NCBI RefSeq assembly: GCF_900090315.1 | Contig: NZ_FMHZ01000002.1 | Location: 3,016,501 to 3,080,500, forward strand | Direction of reading: 5' to 3' | Origin: Micromonospora citrea | GTDB taxonomy: Bacteria; Actinomycetota; Actinomycetes; Mycobacteriales; Micromonosporaceae | DNA length: 64,000 bases | In this document: positions 8,886 through 18,531 of the stretch, piece after piece | How positions within the stretch are numbered: position 1 is the first letter of the stretch | Layout of the letters: every line of letters begins with the position of its first letter | Program-made: the position numbers and the translations under genes | The notes under the pieces: model-generated | The model's input: the letters and a program-made list of their open reading frames with translations, nothing else | Database searches by the model: none | What the model was told of the DNA's origin: nothing

Positions 8886-9539
8886 TCAGCCGGGCTGGCC
8901 GGCGTCGGCCGGGGCGTCGACCTGGCGGTGCAGGTAGTCCCGGATCAGCGCCTTCGCCTCGGCCAGCACCCGGTCGTCGCCCTCGGGCTGCCGACGGAAC
9001 GCCAACTTGATCAGCGCGTCGGCCGTCTCCACGGCGATCTCCAGGTGGAACCGGAGGGCGGGGACGTCGGTCAGGCCGAAGCGCTCGGTGAGCACCCGGG
9101 CCAACTGGTCCGCGATCACCCCGTTGTTGTCCCGCTGCTCATCGAGCAGGTGCAGGTCGACCACGTCGCCGAAGTGCAGGGTACGGAAGCCCGGAACGGT
9201 GCGGTGCATCGTGATGTACTCGTCGATCCCCGCGTCGACCCCGTCCCACCAGTGGGTCAGGTCGTCGGAGGCGAAACGCTCGTCGAGCCGCTGGAGGTAG
9301 GACTCCATCGTGCGCAGGGTGAGCGCCTGCACGATCGCCCGCTTGTCCGGGAAGAACTGGTACACCGACCCGATCGCCACCTCGGCCCGCTCGGCGAGCA
9401 GGGTCGTGGTCAGCCCCTCGTACCCCACCTCGTCGACGAGTTCGGCGCAGGCGTCCAGCATCCGCTGGACCCGCGCGACACTTCGACCCTGCACCGGTAC
9501 GCGGCGCAGCGGCCCGGCTGTGGCGGCTGGTGTGGACAC
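8886..9539 (-). CDS. TetR family transcriptional regulator
   Basis: The 217-residue protein has a TetR N-terminal helix-turn-helix (TTTLLAERAEVAIGSVYQFFPDKRAIVQAL, residues about 47-76) and a helical ligand-binding C-terminus with the fold typical of the actinobacterial TetR_C_17-like group. I place the start at GTG 9539, behind a GGGGGG-rich site; a GTG at 9578 would add 13 residues but would overlap the operator-like dyad at 9579-9594. It is divergent from the FAD oxidoreductase gene, which it probably regulates together with itself. Confidence 0.85.
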   Translation of the reverse strand: MSTPAATAGPLRRVPVQGRSVARVQRMLDACAELVDEVGYEGLTTTLLAERAEVAIGSVYQFFPDKRAIVQALTLRTMESYLQRLDERFASDDLTHWWDGVDAGIDEYITMHRTVPGFRTLHFGDVVDLHLLDEQRDNNGVIADQLARVLTERFGLTDVPALRFHLEIAVETADALIKLAFRRQPEGDDRVLAEAKALIRDYLHRQVDAPADAGQPG

Positions 9540-9578
9540 TCGGCGCCACCCCCCTTCGACGGATGAACATATCTGCAC

Positions 9579-9594
9579 GTCACGTGTTCGTGAC
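9579..9594. promoter_or_regulatory. Operator-like dyad between TetR and FAD oxidase genes
   Basis: The sequence GTCACG-TGTT-CGTGAC is a perfect 6-4-6 inverted repeat. It lies 40 bases upstream of the TetR start and about 93 bases upstream of the oxidase start, where a TetR dimer would control both. Confidence 0.5.
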
Positions 9595-9627
9595 TACCGG
9601 TACAACGAGCAAACCTCGATTGCGGTA

Positions 9628-9656
9628 TTTACCTGCTACAACGTTCCTGATATGAA
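9628..9656 (+). promoter_or_regulatory. Possible promoter of the FAD oxidase gene
   Basis: TTTACC (9628-9633) and TATGAA (9651-9656) are 17 bases apart and 30 bases upstream of the ATG in an AT-rich patch that stands out in this genome. Confidence 0.3.
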
Positions 9657-9686
9657 GTCAGTTCACATTCATGTCGAGGAGTGCGC

Positions 9687-11003
9687 ATGGCCGGCACCGC
9701 ACCGCCCACCCTGGCAGGCTGGTCCAACTGGGCCGGCAACCAACGCGCCACCGCCACCGCCACCGTGCGCCCCACCTCCCTCGCCGACGTCACCGAGGCC
9801 GTACGCGCCGCCGCGGCGGCCGGCGACCGGATCCGGGCGGTGGGCAGCGGCCACTCCTTCACCGGGGTCGCCGTCACCGACGGACGGCGGATGGAACTGA
9901 CCGCGCTGGACACCGGCGTACGCGTCGACGTCGATCGCCGACTGGTCACCGTACCGGCCGGGATCACCCTGCGCGCACTCAACGACCTGCTCGCCGCGCA
10001 CGGGCTGGCCCTGCCCAACCTGGGCGACATCGACGCGCAGACCATCGCAGGGGCGATCTCCACCGGCACCCACGGCACCGGCGCCGCGTACGGCTGCCTG
10101 TCGACGTTCGTCGAGGCGCTCACCCTCGTCACCGGAACCGGCGAGGTGCTGCGCTGCTCCGCCGACGAGCACCCGGACGTGTTCGCCGCCGCCCGGGTCT
10201 CGCTGGGCGCGGTCGGCGTGCTGGCCGAGGTGACCCTGCGCTGCGTGGACGCCTTCGTGCTGCACGCCCACGAGCGGCCCGCGCCGCTGGACGACGTGCT
10301 GGCCGACCTGCCGGCGCTGGTCGAGGGGCACGACCACGCCGAGTTCTACTGGTTCCCCTACACCGACCGGGTGCAGGTCAAGACCAACGACCGGGTGCCC
10401 GCCGACGACCGGCCGCTGCCCCGCTGGCGCGGCTGGCTGGACGACGAGTTCCTGTCCAACACCCTCTTCGAGGGCGCCTGCCGACTCGGCCGCGCCGTGC
10501 CGGCGCTCGCCCCCGGCATCAGCGCCGTCTCCGCCCGGGCCCTCACCGAGCGCCGCTACACCGGCCGCTCGGACCGGGTGTTCTGCACCCCGCGCCGGGT
10601 CCGCTTCGTCGAGATGGAGTACGGGCTGCCGCGCGAGGCCCTCGGCGAGGCGCTCGGCGCGCTCCGGAGAATCGTCGACGGCCTGCCGTTCAAGGTGCTC
10701 TTCCCGGTCGAGGTGCGGTTCACCGCCGCCGACGACATCTGGCTCTCGCACGGCTACGGGCGCGAGTCGGCGTACGTGGCGATCCACCAGTACGTCGGCA
10801 TGCCGTACGAGCCGTACCTGCGGGCGTTCGAGCAGGTCGCCGAGGGCCTCGGCGGGCGCCCGCACTGGGGCAAGCTGCACTGGCGCGACGCGGGGTCGCT
10901 CGCCGCCGCCTACCCCCGCTGGGCGGACTTCCAGGCCGTCCGCGACCGCCTCGACCCCGACCGCCTCTTCACCAACCCGCACCTGACGCGAATCCTCGGC
11001 TGA
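9687..11003 (+). CDS. FAD-dependent D-arabinono-1,4-lactone/L-gulonolactone oxidase family protein
   Basis: The 438-residue protein has the PCMH-type FAD domain: VRPTSLADVTEAVRAAAAAG, the flavin-contacting GSGHSFTGVA near residue 50, and GTHGTG near residue 120. The C-terminal half is the ALO domain ending in the family's typical RLDPDRLFTNPHL. Enzymes of this family oxidise aldonolactones with O2. GAGGAG five bases upstream fixes ATG 9687 rather than the overlapping GTG 9681. No signal peptide is seen. It is divergent from a TetR gene. Confidence 0.88.
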   Translation: MAGTAPPTLAGWSNWAGNQRATATATVRPTSLADVTEAVRAAAAAGDRIRAVGSGHSFTGVAVTDGRRMELTALDTGVRVDVDRRLVTVPAGITLRALNDLLAAHGLALPNLGDIDAQTIAGAISTGTHGTGAAYGCLSTFVEALTLVTGTGEVLRCSADEHPDVFAAARVSLGAVGVLAEVTLRCVDAFVLHAHERPAPLDDVLADLPALVEGHDHAEFYWFPYTDRVQVKTNDRVPADDRPLPRWRGWLDDEFLSNTLFEGACRLGRAVPALAPGISAVSARALTERRYTGRSDRVFCTPRRVRFVEMEYGLPREALGEALGALRRIVDGLPFKVLFPVEVRFTAADDIWLSHGYGRESAYVAIHQYVGMPYEPYLRAFEQVAEGLGGRPHWGKLHWRDAGSLAAAYPRWADFQAVRDRLDPDRLFTNPHLTRILG

Positions 11004-11040
11004 CCCACCCCGAGCCCGACCAAGGTGCCCGGTCGAGACG

Positions 11041-11088
11041 GATCTTGGTACGAAACGACCCCTCCGCGGGCTCGCTCGCACCAAGATC
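11041..11088. terminator. Hairpin between convergent genes
   Basis: GATCTTGGT at 11041-11049 pairs perfectly with ACCAAGATC at 11080-11088. It sits between the FAD oxidase stop and the topA stop and could serve both strands. Confidence 0.45.
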
Positions 11089-11117
11089 GCTTGCGGCAGC
11101 AGCAGCGGGCGGCGGCG

Positions 11118-13946
11118 TCAGTCGGCGGGGCTGGTGGCCTTTCGGGGGGCCGCCTTCTTGGCTGGGGCCTTCTTCGCCGTGGTGGCCTTGGCCGTCGCGG
11201 TCTTCTTGGCGGCCGTCGACTTGGCCGCCGCTGCCGTCTTCTTCGTCGCCGTCGCCTTCTTGGCGGGCGCCTTCTTCGCTGCGGCCTTCTTCTTCGGCGC
11301 CGGCCCCTTCGCCCGCTTCTCGGCGAGCATCTCGGAGGCCTCCTCGATGGTCAGCGCCTCCGGGGTCTGGGCCCGGCGCAGCGAGGCGTTGGTCTCCCCG
11401 TCGGTGACGTACGGGCCGAACCGGCCGTCCTTGATGACCAGCGGCTTCTCGGTCAGCGGGTCGACGCCCATCTCCCGCAGCGGCGGCGCGGCGGCCCGGC
11501 GCTGGCGCGTCTTCGGGGCAGCCAGCAGGGCCAGCGCCTCGTCCAGCGTGACGGTGAACATCTTCTCTTCGGAGTCGAGCGAGCGGAACTCGTCGCCGCG
11601 CTTGACGTACGGGCCGTAGCGGCCGTTGTTCGCGAAGACCTCGACGCCGTCCGGGGCCACACCGACCAGCCGGGGCAGGCTGAGCAGCTTCAGCGCCTCG
11701 TCGAAGGTGAGCGAGTCGGGCGACTGCGAGCGCAGCAGGGACGACTTGCGCTCGCCGCTGGCCACGTAGGGGCCGAAGCGGCCCGACTTGAGCAGGATCG
11801 GCTCGCCGGTGGCCGGATCGTCGCCGAGCTTGCGCTCGCCCCCGCCGCCGAGGAACAGCTCGTGCACCTTCTCCGGGGTCAACTCGTCCGGCGCCAGGCC
11901 CTCGGGGATCGGCGCCCGGTCGCCCTGACCGCCGCCCTCCTCGCCCTCCGCGGCGGGCGCGGGCTGCTCGCCCGGCACCGCCCGCTGCAGGTACGGGCCG
12001 TAGCGTCCCACCCGCACGACGACCTCGCGGCCCTCGTCGTCGGTGAACAGCGGGATCGAGTTGACGCTGCGCGCGTCGATGTCGCTGAGGTTCTCGGTGA
12101 CCAGCTTCTTCAGCCCGCCGGAGCGGGCGATGTCCCGGTCGCCGGCGCCGTTGGCGCTGCCGAAGTAGAACGCGGTGAGGAAGTCGACCGCCGCGTGGTC
12201 ACCGCCGGCGATCTCGTCCAGCTCGTTCTCCATGCTGGCGGTGAAGTCGTAGTCGATCAGGCGCGGGTAGTGCCGCTCCATCAGCCCGATCACGGCGAAC
12301 GCCAGGAAGGTCGGGATCATCGCCTGGCCGCGCTTGTTGACGTAGCCGCGGTCCTGGATGGTCTGCATGATCGACGCGTACGTCGAGGGGCGGCCGATGC
12401 CCAGCTCCTCGAGGGCCTTGACCAGCGACGCCTCCGTGTAGCGCGACGGCGGCTGGGTGTGGTGGCCCTGCGCGGCCAGCTCGTCGGCGGTGAGCGGCTG
12501 GTCCTTGACCAGGTTGGGCAGGCGGCGCTCGGCGTCCTCGGCCTCGGCGTTCTCGTCGTCGCTCGACTCGACGTACGCCCGCAGGAAGCCCGGGTCGGTG
12601 ATGGTCTTGCCGGTGGCGCCGAAGTCGGCCTCCTCCTGCGCGGAGGAGACGGCGCGGATGCGCACCGAGACGCTGGAGCCGACGGCGTCGGTCATCTGCG
12701 AGGCGATGGTGCGCCGCCAGATCAGCTCGTAGAGCTTGAACTCCTCGGCCGACAGCTCCTTGGCCACGTCGCCCGGGGTGCGGAAGTTGTCCCCCGCCGG
12801 GCGGATCGCCTCGTGCGCCTCCTGCGCGTTCTTCACCTTGCCGGTGTAGCGGCGCGGCTCCGGCGGCACGCTGCGCTCGCCGTACAGCTCGACGATCTGC
12901 CGGCGGGCCGCCGCGATGGCGGTCTCCGACAGGTTCACCGAGTCGGTACGCATGTAGGTGATGTAGCCGTTCTCGTAGAGGCGCTGCGCGGTGCGCATCG
13001 TCTGCTGCGACGAGAACCGCAGCTTGCGGGCCGCCTCCTGCTGGAGGGTGGAGGTGATGAACGGCGCGTACGGGCGGCGGCGGTAGGGCTTCTCCTCGAC
13101 CCGGGTGACGGTGAACGGCCGGCCCTCCAGGCGGGCCGCGAGGCCCCGGGCCCCGCCGGAGTCGAGGTGGACCACCCCGGCGCCGGCCTTGACCCGGCCG
13201 GTGGTCGGCTCGAAGTCCTTGCCGGTGGCGATCCGGTCGCCGTTCAGCGCGACCAGGGTGGCGTTGAAGGTGCGCGGCCCCTCGCCGGCGTTCGCCACGG
13301 CCAGCGTGGCCAGGATGTCCCAGTATTCCGCCGTGCGGAACGCCATCCGCTGCCGCTCGCGCTCCACCACGATCCGGGTCGCCACGGACTGCACCCGGCC
13401 CGCCGAGAGCCTCGGCATGACCTTCTTCCACAGCACCGGGGAGACCTCGTAGCCGTAGAGGCGGTCGAGGATGCGCCGGGCCTCCTGGGCGTCGACCAGG
13501 TCGCGGTCGATCTCGCGCGGGTTGGCCACCGCGGCCTGGATCGCCGGCTTGGTGATCTCGTGGAAGACCATCCGCTTGACCGGCACCTTGGGCTTGAGCG
13601 TCTCCACCAGGTGCCAGGCGATCGCCTCGCCCTCGCGGTCCTCGTCCGTCGCCAGGAGGATCTCGTCGACCTCCTTGGCCAGCTTCACCAGCTTGCTGAT
13701 CTGCTGCCTGCGGTCGGCGGAGACCACGTAGAGGGCGTGGAAGCCGTTGTCGACGTCCACCCCGAGCCGGGCCCACGGCTCGCCCTTGTACTTCGCCGGC
13801 ACGTCGGCGGCGTTGCGCGGCAGGTCCCGGACGTGGCCGAAGCTGGCCTCCACGACGTACCCCGGGCCGAGGTAGCCCGAGATCGTCTTGGCCTTCGCCG
13901 GTGACTCGACGATGACCAGACGGGTGGTTCCAGCGTTGCTCGGCAC
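11118..13946 (-). CDS. topA: DNA topoisomerase I (type IA)
   Basis: The 942-residue protein begins with the TOPRIM domain (TRLVIVESPAKAKTISGYLG) and has the acidic DREGEAIAWH motif. The active-site tyrosine is in GYITYMRTDSVNLS (about residue 328). It relaxes negative supercoils. After the catalytic core come several GRFGPYV-type C-terminal repeats instead of zinc fingers, then a 60-residue Lys/Ala-rich tail (KKAAAKKAPAKK-like) typical of actinobacterial TopA that aids processivity. The GTG at 13946 follows a GGGGAG site. Upstream sequence in the same frame is low-complexity and not part of the protein. Confidence 0.96.
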   Translation of the reverse strand: MPSNAGTTRLVIVESPAKAKTISGYLGPGYVVEASFGHVRDLPRNAADVPAKYKGEPWARLGVDVDNGFHALYVVSADRRQQISKLVKLAKEVDEILLATDEDREGEAIAWHLVETLKPKVPVKRMVFHEITKPAIQAAVANPREIDRDLVDAQEARRILDRLYGYEVSPVLWKKVMPRLSAGRVQSVATRIVVERERQRMAFRTAEYWDILATLAVANAGEGPRTFNATLVALNGDRIATGKDFEPTTGRVKAGAGVVHLDSGGARGLAARLEGRPFTVTRVEEKPYRRRPYAPFITSTLQQEAARKLRFSSQQTMRTAQRLYENGYITYMRTDSVNLSETAIAAARRQIVELYGERSVPPEPRRYTGKVKNAQEAHEAIRPAGDNFRTPGDVAKELSAEEFKLYELIWRRTIASQMTDAVGSSVSVRIRAVSSAQEEADFGATGKTITDPGFLRAYVESSDDENAEAEDAERRLPNLVKDQPLTADELAAQGHHTQPPSRYTEASLVKALEELGIGRPSTYASIMQTIQDRGYVNKRGQAMIPTFLAFAVIGLMERHYPRLIDYDFTASMENELDEIAGGDHAAVDFLTAFYFGSANGAGDRDIARSGGLKKLVTENLSDIDARSVNSIPLFTDDEGREVVVRVGRYGPYLQRAVPGEQPAPAAEGEEGGGQGDRAPIPEGLAPDELTPEKVHELFLGGGGERKLGDDPATGEPILLKSGRFGPYVASGERKSSLLRSQSPDSLTFDEALKLLSLPRLVGVAPDGVEVFANNGRYGPYVKRGDEFRSLDSEEKMFTVTLDEALALLAAPKTRQRRAAAPPLREMGVDPLTEKPLVIKDGRFGPYVTDGETNASLRRAQTPEALTIEEASEMLAEKRAKGPAPKKKAAAKKAPAKKATATKKTAAAAKSTAAKKTATAKATTAKKAPAKKAAPRKATSPAD

Positions 13947-14410
13947 GTCTCTCCCCGACCTCACTCCTGCTCGTGGCCGCGATGCCCGGTTGGGGCCCGC
14001 TTTCGACCCGCCGGCCCCCGGCGGTCCGGATGTCCAACGTAACGCGCCGCCCACGTTTCGGGTTTCGCGGGCGGCAAACCGCCCTCGGCGGGGCGGCACC
14101 AGCTCTCCGGCGACGCGTGGCGGTGCCGGACGGCGCCACCGTACACCGTGCGTGTGCCGGTAGGCGGAACACTGTGACGATGGCGCACCGTCGGTGGAGG
14201 CGCCACCCGGCCGTTTTCCTGCGGATTCCCGCATCCGGCTGTCCCTGATCGGACACCCGCGGCGGCCGGCCGGGGCAGCCGGCTCGGCGGACCACCATCG
14301 GATCCGCCCAACTCAGACACCCAAGGCGCGGCCGGCCGCCCTCGACTCCGCCCGGCTCGGGCGCGCCGCCCTCGACTACGCCCGGCTCGGGCGCGCCGCC
14401 TTCACCGTGG
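13947..14410. other. Gap upstream of topA
   Basis: This 464-base stretch has no credible gene. It must hold the topA promoter and ends with the 30-bp direct repeat at 14341-14400. Confidence 0.5.
14341..14400. repeat. 30-bp tandem duplication
   Basis: Two adjacent 30-bp copies starting CTCGACT(C/A)CGCCCGG differ at one base. They lie just past the stop of the 14411-15142 gene. Confidence 0.85.
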
Positions 14411-15142
14411 TCAGGCGGGGCCGGGCCAGGCCTCCGCCGGAGCGGCGGGCGGCGGGTCGCCGACCAGCTCGGCCAGGCGGGCGAGGCGGCGGCGGCCGGC
14501 GATCCGGTACGCCGGGCCGCCGTCGCCCGGCCCGAGGAGCGCGCCGGAGAGGCCGACCGCGGCGAGCGCGCCGCCGACCGGTTCCCAGCACTCCTCGTCG
14601 GCGGCGCCGAGCCGGAGCAGGAAGCCGGGCGGCTCGGCCACCCCCGCCGCCGCGAGCCAGAGGCGCAGCCGCCGGCCGTTGAGGTGGAACCCGGCGGGCG
14701 GGCGCTTGGCGGCGCCGCGCAGCCAGGCCACCGCGAGCGGCTTGAGCGTGCGGGCGTACGAGGTGCGCACCGCGTGCCGCCCGTCGGCGGTCGCCTCCCA
14801 GGTGGCCGCCACCCCGCGCGACGCCAGCTCGGCGACCAGCACGTGCACCCGCCACGCGGCGTCCACGACCACCGACAGGCGGGCGGTGCCGCCCATCCTG
14901 ACGACCTCGCCGGGACCGGCGAGCAGCCCGGCGAGATCGGCGAGGGACGGGTCGGCCGCGTCGGCGGCGAAGAAGGGCAGTTGCCGGGCGGAGTCGTCGG
15001 GGTCGGCCGGCGGGGGCGGGGCGGCACGGCGGGGCGCGGGGGCCACCCGGTCCGGCCCGGGGGCCGGGAAGAGCGCGGGGGCCGGGAAGAGCGCGGGCGG
15101 CGTCAGCCCGTCGGTCGGCTCACCGGTCCCGCTCAGCGACAC
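14411..15142 (-). CDS. Conserved hypothetical protein
   Basis: The 243-residue protein has a Pro/Ala-rich first 50 residues and then a soluble alpha/beta-looking body (RQLPFFAADAADPSLADLAGLLAG and VVVDAAWRVHVLVAELASRG). I do not recognise the family. The GTG at 15142 follows GAGGTG and overlaps the end of the upstream lipoprotein gene by ten bases, so the two are probably expressed together. No transmembrane or signal segment is visible. Confidence 0.7.
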   Translation of the reverse strand: MSLSGTGEPTDGLTPPALFPAPALFPAPGPDRVAPAPRRAAPPPPADPDDSARQLPFFAADAADPSLADLAGLLAGPGEVVRMGGTARLSVVVDAAWRVHVLVAELASRGVAATWEATADGRHAVRTSYARTLKPLAVAWLRGAAKRPPAGFHLNGRRLRLWLAAAGVAEPPGFLLRLGAADEECWEPVGGALAAVGLSGALLGPGDGGPAYRIAGRRRLARLAELVGDPPPAAPAEAWPGPA

Positions 15143-15675
15143 TCCGGCACCTCGTCGAAGGCCCGTTTCAACTCCTCGGAGTTGAGTCGGCTGGTGTCCA
15201 GCGCGCTGGCGTCGTACTCCTTGTTGAGGGTCTCCACCGCGGCGCGGACGCCGTCGTAGAAGGCGGCGGGCTGGCCGGTGCTCAGCCCGTCGATGGTGTC
15301 CCGGGCCCTGCCGTACGCGTCGCGCATCTTGGCCAGGGACGCGCGGAAGCCCTCGGAGACCTCCGCGCCGTGCTCGGCCTCCGGGATGCCGGCCTGCTCG
15401 ACCTTGCGCCGGGCGGTCTCGCTGGCCTGCTCCGCGCCGCCGAAGAGCCGCACCAGGTTCTCCTTCGCCTGCGCCGGGGTGGTCTGGGCGGTCATCTGCT
15501 GGTCGGTGCTGCTGGTCAGCTTGCTGATCTCGGCCCGCCACGGGGTGAGCGCCGAGCAGACCGAGGCGGCCCACGCCTGCGGGCTGGGCCCGCCGCCGCA
15601 GCCGGCGGCCACGAGGACGAGCGTGGCCAGGACCACCGTGAGCTTTCCGGCGGCTGTCGCCCGGCACGTGCGCAT
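15133..15675 (-). CDS. Putative lipoprotein
   Basis: The 180-residue protein starts MRTCRATAAGKLTVVLATLVLVAAGCGGG: a charged n-region, a hydrophobic stretch and a lipobox (VAAGC) with the lipidated Cys near residue 26. The mature part is helical and Glu/Lys rich, with two Cys (CSALTP and the C-terminal PECR) that may form a disulphide. Function is unknown. It overlaps the downstream hypothetical gene by ten bases. The ATG at 15675 lacks a good ribosome binding site; an upstream start at 15711 would only lengthen the n-region. Confidence 0.75.
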   Translation of the reverse strand: MRTCRATAAGKLTVVLATLVLVAAGCGGGPSPQAWAASVCSALTPWRAEISKLTSSTDQQMTAQTTPAQAKENLVRLFGGAEQASETARRKVEQAGIPEAEHGAEVSEGFRASLAKMRDAYGRARDTIDGLSTGQPAAFYDGVRAAVETLNKEYDASALDTSRLNSEELKRAFDEVPECR

Positions 15676-15787
15676 GCGATGCAGCGTACGGCCTCTGTCG
15701 AGCCGGGGCACCGGTCAGGTTTGCCGGGCCCACGGTTCGGTCCCCGGCCGGCCACGCGGGCCGACCGGGGACCGGACGCCGTACGGA

Positions 15788-18142
15788 TCAGGCGTTGACC
15801 GTCTCCGGCCGCTGGTCCGGGCTGCCCGCGCCGGTGCCGGCGCCCGAGTCGGACATCGCCACGCCCTTGCGCTTGCTGAACACCACCGCCGCCACGATGA
15901 TCAGCGTCGCCACCACGGCGATGCCGACCCGCAGGCCGGTGTTCCGCTCGTCGCCGACGCTCCAGGCCACCACGGCCGGCGCGATCAGCAGCGAGACCAG
16001 GTTCATCACCTTGATCAGCGGGTTGATCGCCGGGCCGGCGGTGTCCTTGAACGGGTCGCCGACGGTGTCGCCGATGACCGTGGCGGCGTGCGACTCGGAG
16101 CCCTTGCCGCCGTACGCGCCGTCCTCGACGAGCTTCTTGGCGTTGTCCCAGGCGCCGCCGGAGTTGGCCAGGAAGACCGCCATCAGCGTGCCGGCCCCGA
16201 TCGCGCCGGCCAGGTACGCCGCCAGCGCGCCGGGCCCGAGGCCGAAGCCGACCGCGATCGGCGCGAGGATGGCGAGCAGACCGGGGGTCATCAGCTCGCG
16301 CTGGGCGTCCCGGGTGCAGATGTCGACGACCTTGCCGTACTCGGGCCGCTGGGTGCGGTCCATGATCCCGGGCAGCTCGCGGAACTGCCGGCGGACCTCC
16401 ATCACGACCGCGCCGGCCGAGCGGGAGACCGCGTTGATGGCCAGCCCGGAGAAGAGGAAGACCACCGCCGCGCCGATGATCAGGCCGACCAGGTTGCGCG
16501 GGTTCGCCACGTTCAGCGAGTTGAGGATCTCGGCGCCGACGTCGCCCACCCCCGCGTCGGAGTACGCGGTGCGCAGCGTGTCGGTGTACGAGCCGAAGAG
16601 CGCGGTGGCGGCGAGCACCGCCGTGGCGATCGCGATGCCCTTGGTGATCGCCTTGGTGGTGTTGCCGACCGCGTCCAGCTCGGTCAGCGTCCGGGCGCCG
16701 TGCTCGTCGATGTCGCCGGACATCTCCGCCACACCCTGGGCGTTGTCGGAGATCGGGCCGAACGTGTCCATCGCGACGATCACGCCGACGGTGGTGAGCA
16801 GGCCGGTGCCGGCCAGCGCCACGGCGAACAGCGAGAGCGTGATGGAGCTGCCGCCGAGCAGGAACGCGCCGAACACGCCGGCCCCGATCAGCAGCGCCGA
16901 GTAGACCGCCGACTCCAGACCGACGCTGATGCCGGCGAGGATGACGGTGGCGGGGCCGGTCTGCGAGCTCTTGCCGATGTCCTGCACCGGGCGCCGGTTG
17001 GTCTCGGTGAAGTAGCCGGTCAGCGCCTGGATCGCGGCGGCCAGCACGATGCCGATGACGACCGCGCCGATCGCGACCACCCGCGGGTTCTCGTCGACGT
17101 CGGTGAGCCCGCCCTCCAGCCCGGCGAACGTGGCCGGCAGGTACGCGTACGTGGCGATCGCGACCAGCACCGCCGAGAGCAGGGCCGAGATGTAGAAGGC
17201 CCGGTTGATGGCGGTCAGACCGTTGCGGTCGGAGGCCCGCAGCCGGGTGATGAAGACGCCGATGATCGCGACGAGCACCCCGATGGTGGAGATGATCAGC
17301 GGGAAGACCAGGCCCTGCTCGCCGAAGGCGGCGCGGCCGAGGATCAGCGCGGCGACCAGGGTCACGGCGTACGACTCGAACAGGTCGGCGGCCATGCCGG
17401 CGCAGTCGCCGACGTTGTCGCCCACGTTGTCGGCGATGGTGGCGGCGTTGCGCGGGTCGTCCTCGGGGATGCCCTGCTCGACCTTGCCGACCAGGTCGGC
17501 GCCGACGTCGGCGGCCTTGGTGAAGATGCCGCCGCCGACCCGCATGAACATGGCGAGCAGCGCGGCGCCGAAGCCGAAGCCCTCCAGCACGGTCGGCGCG
17601 TCGGCCCGGAAGAACAGCACGACCAGCGCCGCGCCGAAGAGGCCGAGGCCGACGGTGAGGAAGCCGACCACGCCGCCGGTGCGGAACGCGATCCTCATGG
17701 CGGCCTCGCGGCCCCCTTCGCGTTCCCGGGCGGCGGCGGCGACCCGCAGGTTGGCCCGGGTGGCCAGCCACATGCCGGCGCCGCCGATGAACGCGCTGAA
17801 CAGCGCGCCGATGACGAAGAAGGCGGACCGGCCGATCTTCACCGCCGTCTCGCTGCCGTCGGTGTCGTGCACCGGCAGCAGGAAGAGCAGTACCACGGCG
17901 ACGACGACGAAGATCGCCAGGGTACGGAACTGTCGGAGCAGGTAGGCCGAGGCGCCCTCCTGGACCGCGCCGGAGATCTCCTGCATGTTGGTGGTGCCCT
18001 TGCCGGCTGCCAGCACGGCCTTCGTCAGCGCGGCGGCGAAGGCGAGCGCCACCAGCGCGATCACCGCGGCGATGACGACGTACGTGACGTTGTTTCCGGT
18101 GAGGGAGATCCCGCCGCCCTCGGCGGCCAAGGTGTCGGACAT
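15788..18142 (-). CDS. hppA: Membrane-bound proton-translocating pyrophosphatase
   Basis: The 784-residue, multi-span protein couples PPi hydrolysis to H+ export. The catalytic signature DVGADLVGK...PEDDPRNAATIADNVGDNVGD (about residues 212-245) is intact. The cation-selectivity motif reads GNTTKA (near residue 490); Lys rather than Ala at this place marks the K+-independent subclass. The ATG at 18142 is preceded by AGGAGG. Further in-frame upstream sequence is not part of the protein. The gene stands alone with a long 5' gap. Confidence 0.95.
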   Translation of the reverse strand: MSDTLAAEGGGISLTGNNVTYVVIAAVIALVALAFAAALTKAVLAAGKGTTNMQEISGAVQEGASAYLLRQFRTLAIFVVVAVVLLFLLPVHDTDGSETAVKIGRSAFFVIGALFSAFIGGAGMWLATRANLRVAAAAREREGGREAAMRIAFRTGGVVGFLTVGLGLFGAALVVLFFRADAPTVLEGFGFGAALLAMFMRVGGGIFTKAADVGADLVGKVEQGIPEDDPRNAATIADNVGDNVGDCAGMAADLFESYAVTLVAALILGRAAFGEQGLVFPLIISTIGVLVAIIGVFITRLRASDRNGLTAINRAFYISALLSAVLVAIATYAYLPATFAGLEGGLTDVDENPRVVAIGAVVIGIVLAAAIQALTGYFTETNRRPVQDIGKSSQTGPATVILAGISVGLESAVYSALLIGAGVFGAFLLGGSSITLSLFAVALAGTGLLTTVGVIVAMDTFGPISDNAQGVAEMSGDIDEHGARTLTELDAVGNTTKAITKGIAIATAVLAATALFGSYTDTLRTAYSDAGVGDVGAEILNSLNVANPRNLVGLIIGAAVVFLFSGLAINAVSRSAGAVVMEVRRQFRELPGIMDRTQRPEYGKVVDICTRDAQRELMTPGLLAILAPIAVGFGLGPGALAAYLAGAIGAGTLMAVFLANSGGAWDNAKKLVEDGAYGGKGSESHAATVIGDTVGDPFKDTAGPAINPLIKVMNLVSLLIAPAVVAWSVGDERNTGLRVGIAVVATLIIVAAVVFSKRKGVAMSDSGAGTGAGSPDQRPETVNA

Positions 18143-18531
18143 CTGTGTCCTCCTGTACCGAACGCTCGCGTCGGCCGGTGGAGACGCACCGGCCCGACGC
18201 CTGGATGCGGAGCCGCAAGCGCGCGCCACCCCACCCCGGCGGACCAGCGATGAGCACCGTTCCCGATGGTTGCGGGATGCGATCACTTGCTGACAACCCG
18301 CGTACTGTAGCCCTCCACAGTGTCGGAGGTCACACCGAGGGGGCACCGTGTCTCGATGATCTTCGTCGCTGTGCTATGAGAAAAAATCTGATATAGGGGT
18401 CCGTCCATGACAAGGAGGCCGCGCCCCTGGCGGGACGCGGCCTGACTGCGTACGACGCCCTCACCGGAGGGCGGGGTCGTGCCCCCTCAGCCGGAGAGGG
18501 GGCGGTTCGGCCCCGCTCGCGGGGCGGTCGC
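18143..18531. other. Gap upstream of hppA, with hairpin cluster
   Basis: The right half (18417-18525) is a run of hairpins behind the anti-sigma gene; the left half should contain the hppA promoter and leader. An A/T-rich patch (18378-18398) stands out. No gene is visible. Confidence 0.5.
18417..18525 (-). terminator. Four consecutive hairpins behind the bldG operon
   Basis: Perfect stems at 18417-18442 (GGCCGCG/CGCGGCC), 18457-18472 (GCCCTC/GAGGGC), 18481-18503 (GCCCCCTC/GAGGGGGC) and 18510-18525 (GCCCCG/CGGGGC). The last is seven bases from the anti-sigma stop codon. Confidence 0.65.

Noticed and set aside
11025..13904. Very long plus-strand frame opposite topA
   Set aside because: It is the GC-rich antisense shadow of topA; residues are Arg/Gly/Leu/Val-biased with no domain.
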